Assembly (NCBI GenBank): GCA_020850755.1
Contig: JADZEB010000004.1
Span: 248,001 to 312,000, forward strand
Length of the DNA: 64,000 nt
Source: Alphaproteobacteria bacterium
GTDB lineage: Bacteria > Pseudomonadota > Alphaproteobacteria > Acetobacterales > Acetobacteraceae
Direction of reading: 5' to 3'
A program made the position numbers and the translations under genes. Below, piece after piece: positions 58,854 through 64,000 of the stretch (position 1 is its first letter; the number at the start of each line of letters is the position of its first letter). The notes under the pieces were generated by a model. The model had not been told where the DNA came from. It saw only the letters and a program-made list of their open reading frames with translations, and ran no database searches.

Positions 58854-59807
58854 CTATTCGTAGCGGATCGGCGTGATGTGCCAGCCATCGTTCTTGCGCT
58901 GATAATAGGTGTTCAGGAGCCGCACCGAAAGTGGCCCCGGCGCGCCGTTCGACAGGATGCGGTCATCGACACGCGTGATCGGGAACAGCCCGCAGGACGT
59001 GGATGTGATGAACGCCTCGTCCGCGTTGCGCAGATCCTCGGGCGACAGCACTCCGAAGCGCGCCGGCAGGCCAAGCTCCGTCGCCAGTTCCATCATCGTC
59101 AGCGCGCTGATGCCCTCCAGCACACCTTCGGCCGGTGCAACCAGCTCGCCCCGCACCACGGCCAGCACGTTGAAGCCCGGCCCTTCGGTGACATTGCCGG
59201 CGTGATCCAACAGAACCGTGGAGTCGAAGCCGGCATCCTTGGCGTCGAACAGCGCGCGCGTGAAATCGCCCCAATGGACGTTCTTCCAGCGCGGGTTGAG
59301 CGAATCCGAAGGGATCCGGCGCACGGTCGGGCTTATCTGCACGGCAAGACCGCGCCGCATCTGCTCGGGCGAGCCGCGCAGCACCAGCGGCTGGGCATAG
59401 CAAAGGAAGGTGTTGCGGCAGACGGTCGGGTCGCGCCCGCCAAGCGGCGGGGCGCCGCGCGTGCAGGCCCAGTAGACGAGCGCGTAGCGCAGGCCCGTGC
59501 GGCGCACGCATTCTTCCAGGATCGCGACCTGCTGCGCGCGCGACAGCCCAGGATCAAGCCGCATCCCGGCAAGCGAGCGCGCGAAGCGGTTCATGTGATC
59601 GTCCAGGCGGAAGAAGCCGCCATTCCACACATGCAGCACGTCGTAAGTCTGGTCGGCGTGCGTCAAGCCGAAATCACGGACGGAGATCCTGGCGTCCAGA
59701 AGCGGCACGAACTCGCCGTCGACATAGGCGATGGCCCTGGAGAAATCCGCGTGCTCGGGGCCGAGGAAATCGGGCACCATCAGTTCGCCCGGACCGTTCC
59801 GTTGCAT
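58854..59807 (-). CDS. Class IV aminotransferase (branched-chain/D-amino-acid type)
   Basis: PLP enzyme of 317 residues. The PLP Lys is K175 in NPRWKNVHWGDF; E208 in NVTEGPGFNVL binds the pyridine nitrogen; ISVRDFGLTHAD is the class IV N-terminal motif. The start ATG 59807 has AGGAAGG about 8 bases upstream; a longer frame exists but lacks family similarity. First gene of the operon with the Pot-type importer, implying the imported compound bears a transferable amino group. Substrate side (L or D, branched or not) cannot be fixed by sight. Confidence 0.85.
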   Translation of the reverse strand: MQRNGPGELMVPDFLGPEHADFSRAIAYVDGEFVPLLDARISVRDFGLTHADQTYDVLHVWNGGFFRLDDHMNRFARSLAGMRLDPGLSRAQQVAILEECVRRTGLRYALVYWACTRGAPPLGGRDPTVCRNTFLCYAQPLVLRGSPEQMRRGLAVQISPTVRRIPSDSLNPRWKNVHWGDFTRALFDAKDAGFDSTVLLDHAGNVTEGPGFNVLAVVRGELVAPAEGVLEGISALTMMELATELGLPARFGVLSPEDLRNADEAFITSTSCGLFPITRVDDRILSNGAPGPLSVRLLNTYYQRKNDGWHITPIRYE

Positions 59808-59847
59808 CGCGCTGGCCTTCCTGTTGCGTCGAACTCCAGTCGCGACG

Positions 59848-59877
59848 ACCCTAGCCACCGCTATTGGCCGGTGTCAA
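59848..59877 (-). promoter_or_regulatory. Candidate promoter of the aminotransferase-Pot operon
   Basis: TTGACA (59877-59872) and TAGGGT (59853-59848) on the minus strand are separated by 18 bases, 41 bases before the aminotransferase ATG. The -35 is perfect, the -10 poor (three of six). Confidence 0.35.
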
Positions 59878-59920
59878 TCAAGCCCGGCCCTGCGACCAGA
59901 CCTGCCAAGGAGCCTCGGCA

Positions 59921-60688
59921 ATGCCTTCACACATGGATCGTCCTGCGCGGGCCTCGCGCAACGTGGCGATTGTCACGGGGGCGTCTCGCGGCATCGGGCT
60001 TGCCGTCGTCGCGCGATTCGTGGCCGCCGGATGGCGTGTGATCGGCGTTGCGCGAAGTCCGTTCCCTTACGATGCGTTTCCCTGGGCTAGCGGGATGGTG
60101 CAGCACGTGCAGGCCGATCTGGCTGATCCGGATGCGATCGCAGGTCTGGCCGGGACGCTCGCCGCGACGGCAGCGCGAGACGGGATTGGCGCGTTGGTCA
60201 ACAATGCCGGAATCTCGCCGAAGGCCGAAGGCGGGCGCCGATTGGGCGTAGGCGAGAGCGATCCCTGGCTCTGGCGATCGGTGCTCGGCACCAATCTCGT
60301 CGCTCCGGCCCTCCTGGCGCGCGGTCTCGCACCGGAACTGGGCCGCGCCGGCGGGGCTATCGTGAACATCACCTCGATAGTCGGCTCCCGCGTTCACCCT
60401 TTCGCAGGCACGGCCTACGCCGCGTCGAAGGCGGGGCTCGCGGCCCTGACGCGCGAGATGGCCCACGACTTCGCACCGCGGGGCATTCGCGTGAACGCGG
60501 TCGCGCCGGGCGAGATCGCAACCGACATCCTCTCGCCGCGAACGGAGGAGGTCCTGCTGCCGCAGATTCCGCAACGCCGCCTGGGCACCCCCGCCGAGGT
60601 GGCGGAACTGGTCTACTGGCTGTGCACGCCGGCGGCGGCCTACATCCCCGGCACCGAGATCGCCATCAATGGCGGCCAGCACGTCTAG
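59921..60688 (+). CDS. SDR family NAD(P)-dependent oxidoreductase
   Basis: Classical SDR of 255 residues: TGASRGIG (19-26), NNAG (94-97), S152 in NITSIVG, Y166-A-A-S-K170, VNAVAPGEIATDIL, and the C-terminal YIPGTEIAINGGQHV. AAGGAG lies 8 bases before ATG 59921. It is divergent from the aminotransferase operon and converges on the hydratase gene. Substrate unknown. Confidence 0.87.
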   Translation: MPSHMDRPARASRNVAIVTGASRGIGLAVVARFVAAGWRVIGVARSPFPYDAFPWASGMVQHVQADLADPDAIAGLAGTLAATAARDGIGALVNNAGISPKAEGGRRLGVGESDPWLWRSVLGTNLVAPALLARGLAPELGRAGGAIVNITSIVGSRVHPFAGTAYAASKAGLAALTREMAHDFAPRGIRVNAVAPGEIATDILSPRTEEVLLPQIPQRRLGTPAEVAELVYWLCTPAAAYIPGTEIAINGGQHV

Positions 60689-60714
60689 CTTCGGCCGCCC
60701 CGGGCGGCAGCCTG

Positions 60715-61467
60715 CTAGGCCTCGAAATCCACCGCCGCGCCGCCTAGTCCGGCGAAGGCCACGCGCACATGGGCACCCGGCTGCACGAACAGCATGCCGG
60801 TCCAGGAACCGGTGGTGACCCAGGCGCCCGCCTTGATGCCGCCGCGCCTGGCAATGCAGTGATTGACCAGCCAGGTCAGCACGCGAACGGGATCGCCGCT
60901 TTGCAGCGTGCCCACGCCCTCCGACAACATGGCATCATCGGCTGTGATGCGGACGCCCTGCTTGCCCCAGTCGACCGTCCTCCAGCCGCCGAAGGCGTCG
61001 CCAACCACCAGTGCGCGATTGGACTGGTTGTCGGCGATGCGCCAGGCTTCATCGACGGCGCGCCAGTCAACAAGGCGCGTATCGCACACCTCGATTGCGA
61101 CATTGGCCGAGACGACCGCGTCCATGACCGCATCGCGGCCCAGGACCGGTGTGCCCGCCGGGATGTCGCGGCCGATCCGGAAGGCGATTTCGCTTTCGAC
61201 ACCCAGCATGTGCACGCCGCGGCTGCCCATGCGCGCCGGGCCCATGAGCACGCCGCCGGCGAGCAACGGAGCGCATCGCGGCTCGTCCTGCGGCGCGGAA
61301 GCACCGACCTTCCAGCCCGTGATCGGCCCGCATGCCGCCGCGACCCGGTCCTGGACGGCATAGGCATCCTCGAGCCCGGCGAGCTTGCCAGACGTCGCGA
61401 ACAGTGTCTGGCTGCGGCGGGCTGCGACAAGGCCCTGTGCCGCGGCATCGATCCGGGAAGCATCCAT
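60715..61467 (-). CDS. 2-keto-4-pentenoate hydratase/FAH-family protein
   Basis: A 250-residue protein of the MhpD/fumarylacetoacetase fold. Metal-binding acids are in LGVESEIAFRIG and IEVCDTRLVD; GWKVGAS and LQSGDPVRVLTWLVNH complete the active-site framework. Members hydrate 2-hydroxypenta-2,4-dienoate or decarboxylate 2-keto acids in meta-cleavage pathways. The ATG at 61467 has GGAG 8 bases upstream. Last gene of a minus-strand set with a Bug protein and HyuA. Confidence 0.85.
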   Translation of the reverse strand: MDASRIDAAAQGLVAARRSQTLFATSGKLAGLEDAYAVQDRVAAACGPITGWKVGASAPQDEPRCAPLLAGGVLMGPARMGSRGVHMLGVESEIAFRIGRDIPAGTPVLGRDAVMDAVVSANVAIEVCDTRLVDWRAVDEAWRIADNQSNRALVVGDAFGGWRTVDWGKQGVRITADDAMLSEGVGTLQSGDPVRVLTWLVNHCIARRGGIKAGAWVTTGSWTGMLFVQPGAHVRVAFAGLGGAAVDFEA

Positions 61468-61541
61468 GACGACACTCCGATACTGGCATGCGAACGGCGC
61501 CGCCATGGCGGCGCCGTCCTGGAACGATCGAGTGGCGAGGG

Positions 61542-62528
61542 CTATTGCACGCGGATATTACGCTCGCGAATGATGCGGCCCCACTTGTCGAACTCGCGCT
61601 GCTGATAGGCCGCAAACTCCGCGGGACTGCTGCCCACCGGAACGATCCCCTGCTGGAGGAGCTTGTCGCGCAGCTCGGGTGTCGCCAACGCCCTCTTCAT
61701 CGCATCGTGCAGCTTCTGGGCAATCGGTCCGGGCAGACCGGCCGGCGCGAACAGGGCGAAGTCGGTCGAGGATTCGAAGCCCGGCAACCCCGACTCGTTG
61801 ATCGTCGGCACGTTGGGCAGGATCGGGGTGCGCTGCATTGTCGAGACGCCAAGGCCACGCACCTGCCCCCCCTGCATCAGCGGCGAGGCGGTTATGGCAT
61901 CGACGAACGTCACGTTCACCTCGCCTGCGATCAGAGCCTGGGCGGCAGGCCCGCCACCGCGATAGGGAACATGGGTCATCTCGATCTTGGCCATGGACAT
62001 GAGCAGCTCGGTGGCAAGGTGGCTGGTGCCACCAACGCCGGAGCTCGAGAAATTGAGCTGCCCCGGTCGCGCCTTGGCCAGCGCGATCAACTCCGCCACG
62101 TTGCGCGCGGCGACCGAAGGATGGACGCACAGGACCTGCGCGTTGGTCGCCACCAAGCCCAGATTCGTGAAGGCTCGCTGGGTATCGTAGGGCAGGTTCG
62201 CCACCAGATGTGGCGCGATCCCGTAGGTCGAGTTCGTGCCGAGCAGCAGCGTGTAGCCGTCCGGCCGCGATGTCGCAACCGTCGCGTGGCCGATGGTCCC
62301 AACGCCGCCGCCACGATTGTCCACCGCCACCGACTGGCCGAGGATGGTCGACAAGGTCTGCGCCAACAGGCGGCCGACTGAATCAGTGGAGCCACCCGGC
62401 GGCCAGGGCACGACCAGGCGGATCGGCCGCGAGGGATAGTCGGACTGCGCATGCGCCGATCGCGGGAGCGCCGCCAGCGCCAACGCGCCCGCTCCAAGGC
62501 CGAACTGACGACGTGAGAAGTTAGCCAT
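61542..62528 (-). CDS. Tripartite tricarboxylate transporter substrate-binding protein (Bug family)
   Basis: Periplasmic Bug protein of 328 residues, the same length as the other two here. The start ATG 62528 has GGAGG 5 bases upstream; Tat-like signal MANFSRRQFGLGAGALALAALP. Blocks: VPWPPGGSTDSVGRLLA, VDNRGGGVGTIGHATVA, VPYRGGGPAAQALIAGEV, and PNVPTINESGLPG. It sits 52 bases after hyuA and 74 before the hydratase gene, suggesting uptake of a substrate that these two enzymes process. Confidence 0.88.
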   Translation of the reverse strand: MANFSRRQFGLGAGALALAALPRSAHAQSDYPSRPIRLVVPWPPGGSTDSVGRLLAQTLSTILGQSVAVDNRGGGVGTIGHATVATSRPDGYTLLLGTNSTYGIAPHLVANLPYDTQRAFTNLGLVATNAQVLCVHPSVAARNVAELIALAKARPGQLNFSSSGVGGTSHLATELLMSMAKIEMTHVPYRGGGPAAQALIAGEVNVTFVDAITASPLMQGGQVRGLGVSTMQRTPILPNVPTINESGLPGFESSTDFALFAPAGLPGPIAQKLHDAMKRALATPELRDKLLQQGIVPVGSSPAEFAAYQQREFDKWGRIIRERNIRVQ

Positions 62529-62580
62529 CTTCGCCTCCATGCTATGGTGTTGGCGCCCCTGTTCTCGTCCCGGCGCTCGG

Positions 62581-64000
62581 TTATCGGATATCGACAATCA
62601 AATTGTAGACAGGATCGACGGTCACAGTCGAATCCGGTCCGACGACGCAGGTCGATTCCCGCTCCTCGATCACCGCCGGCCCTTCCAGCCTGTCGCCGGG
62701 CTTGAGCGCATAGCGATCATAGACGGCGCAATCGACATAGCCGTGGCCAGCGAAATAGGCTTGGCGAGTTCCGCGCCGCGCCACTGTGCCGGTGCTCGGC
62801 GGGCGAACGGAATCCAGCCGAATGTCCCGCCCCGGCGCGACACAGGTAAGGCGCCAGGACAGGGCCTCGATCGGAATCGTCTCGACCGTGCGGCCGAAAT
62901 GCTGGCTGTAGGAATTGAAGAACGAGGCGCGGATGGCGGCAAGCCCCTCGGGGCCGAGCGATCCCTTGGGCAGGGGCACGTTGATCTCGAAGCCCTGGCC
63001 GATATGGCGCATGTCGGCGCTGAGATGAAGCTCGATCGCCTCGGCGCGTGCGCCGGCCTCGACCAGCAGTTCCTTCGCCTCGGCCTCCATCTCGGCATAG
63101 AGCCGGCGCACATGCGCCCAGTCGATCTGGTCGAGCCGCGCCACATAGCTGCGCACATTGTCGGTTGCCGGCGGCGCGACCAGGAAGCCGAGCGCCGAGG
63201 TGACGCCGGCGCCAAGCGGCACCACCATGCGCGAGAGCTTGAGCAGCTTTGCCAGGCCCCAGGCATGCACCGGCCCTGCGCCGCCGAAGGCGATCAGCGT
63301 GTAGCGGCGCGGGTCGCGTCCTTTCTCGGCTAGATGCATGCGCGTGGCCGCCGCCATGTTCTCGTTGACCATGCGGTGGATGCCGTGAGCAGCGTCGGTC
63401 TGGCTCACGCGCAGCGGCTGGGACAGCTTGCCGTCGATCGCACGCTTGACGCGATCGGGATCGAGCGCCATCTCGCCGCCCAGGAAGTATTTCGGGTCGA
63501 GATAGCCCAGGATCAGGTCGCCGTCCGTGACCGTGGGCTCGGTGCCGCCGAGGCCGTAGCAGACCGGCCCCGGGCTCGCGCCGGCGCTGCGCGGGCCCAC
63601 CTTCATCAGCCCGATATCGTCCACCCGCGCGATCGAACCGCCGCCCGCGCCGATCTCGATCATGTCCACGACCGAGACCTTGAGCGGCATGCCGCTGCCC
63701 TTCATGAAGCGGCGCACGCGGCCGGCCTCGAAGTCGTGCTTGCGGTTGGGCGAGGCATTCTCGACCAGGCACATCTTTGCGGTGGTGCCGCCCATGTCGA
63801 AGCTGATGACACGATCAAGCCCCGCAAGCCGGCTGAAGAACGCCGACGCCATGGCGCCCGCGGCGGGACCGCTTTCGATCAGGCGGATCGGAAACTCGCG
63901 CGCCTCGCGCACCGAGGTGATGCCGCCGCCGGAAAGCATGATGTAGAGGTGGCCGCGGAAACCAAGCGCCGCCAGGCTGGTTTGCAGCTTGTCCAGGTAG
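62581..64000 (-). CDS. Hydantoinase/oxoprolinase A subunit (HyuA), partial
   Basis: C-terminal ~473 codons of a HyuA-type ATP-dependent cyclic-amide hydrolase; the N-terminus is beyond the right edge, as the frame stays open to base 64000. Visible: FDMGGTTAKMCLVE, VDMIEIGAGGGSIARVDDIG, FGGAGPVHAWGLAKLL and the C-terminal YDRYALKPGDRLEGPAVIEE. It stops at the usual end of HyuA, so unlike the gene at 12532-16419 it is not fused to HyuB. The HyuB partner, if present, would be outside the window. In operon with the Bug protein downstream. Confidence 0.88.
   Translation of the reverse strand, partial: YLDKLQTSLAALGFRGHLYIMLSGGGITSVREAREFPIRLIESGPAAGAMASAFFSRLAGLDRVISFDMGGTTAKMCLVENASPNRKHDFEAGRVRRFMKGSGMPLKVSVVDMIEIGAGGGSIARVDDIGLMKVGPRSAGASPGPVCYGLGGTEPTVTDGDLILGYLDPKYFLGGEMALDPDRVKRAIDGKLSQPLRVSQTDAAHGIHRMVNENMAAATRMHLAEKGRDPRRYTLIAFGGAGPVHAWGLAKLLKLSRMVVPLGAGVTSALGFLVAPPATDNVRSYVARLDQIDWAHVRRLYAEMEAEAKELLVEAGARAEAIELHLSADMRHIGQGFEINVPLPKGSLGPEGLAAIRASFFNSYSQHFGRTVETIPIEALSWRLTCVAPGRDIRLDSVRPPSTGTVARRGTRQAYFAGHGYVDCAVYDRYALKPGDRLEGPAVIEERESTCVVGPDSTVTVDPVYNLIVDIR

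Noticed and set aside
56550..60041. Open frame of about 1,160 codons on the plus strand across the Pot-type importer and aminotransferase
   Set aside because: Antisense to four well-supported genes, no ribosome site or domain, Arg/Gln/His-rich composition typical of GC-rich shadow frames.

Overview
This 64 kb window is GC-rich chromosomal DNA, densely coded on both strands, from what looks like an alphaproteobacterium. The abundance of tripartite-tricarboxylate (Bug-type) binding proteins, hydantoinase/oxoprolinase genes, SDRs and ABC importers recalls soil or water Rhodospirillales (Acetobacteraceae-like), but no rRNA or marker gene confirms this. No tRNA, rRNA, insertion sequence, phage gene or CRISPR array was seen. 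The content is almost entirely nutrient uptake and catabolism.

Layout. 1-5.7 kb: an edge-truncated peptide-type binding protein, divergent from a Gfo/Idh oxidoreductase - M29/NicX-like metalloenzyme - SDR operon, then a URO-D-like protein and an M20 peptidase. 5.7-16.5 kb (minus strand): a fused HyuA-HyuB hydantoinase/oxoprolinase, a complete Dpp/Opp importer and a DadA-like oxidase, most genes coupled by ATGA overlaps. 16.5-23.0 kb (minus): pstSCAB with oversized PstC and PstA and a clear three-repeat Pho box. 23.3-29.2 kb: an orphan Bug protein facing an operon of ketopantoate-reductase-like, Asp/Glu-racemase-like, N,N-dimethylformamidase-like and SDR genes. 29.3-35.6 kb (plus): an L2HGDH-like FAD oxidase, then acyl-CoA synthetase - SDR - acyl-CoA dehydrogenase - APH-type kinase - small DUF6285-like protein, the same five components as the levulinate (lvaABCDE) pathway. 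35.7-45.7 kb: a second Bug protein, an AhpD-like protein, a cupin, an MBL hydrolase, RraA-like and M81 proteins, a lone CoxL-type molybdenum subunit, a DUF1194 protein and a catalytically odd alpha/beta hydrolase.

45.7-55.7 kb is the most interesting part: an ABC importer with a double-length permease (Fbp/Afu/PhnSTUV class) whose binding-protein gene has a Pho-box-like element upstream. It is followed on the map by an inositol-monophosphatase-family gene, an SDR, iolG, and divergent iolD and iolE, with a weaker Pho-like element before iolD. Together these suggest phosphate-controlled uptake of a phosphorylated polyol or hexose (an inositol phosphate is one candidate), dephosphorylation and inositol catabolism. 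55.7-64 kb: a Pot-type importer without an ATPase gene plus a class IV aminotransferase, an SDR, a hydratase/FAH-like enzyme, a third Bug protein and an edge-truncated second HyuA.

Recurring themes are GC-rich hairpins between binding-protein and permease genes in three importers, family members that have lost catalytic residues, and antisense open frames over 1,000 codons that are base-composition artefacts.
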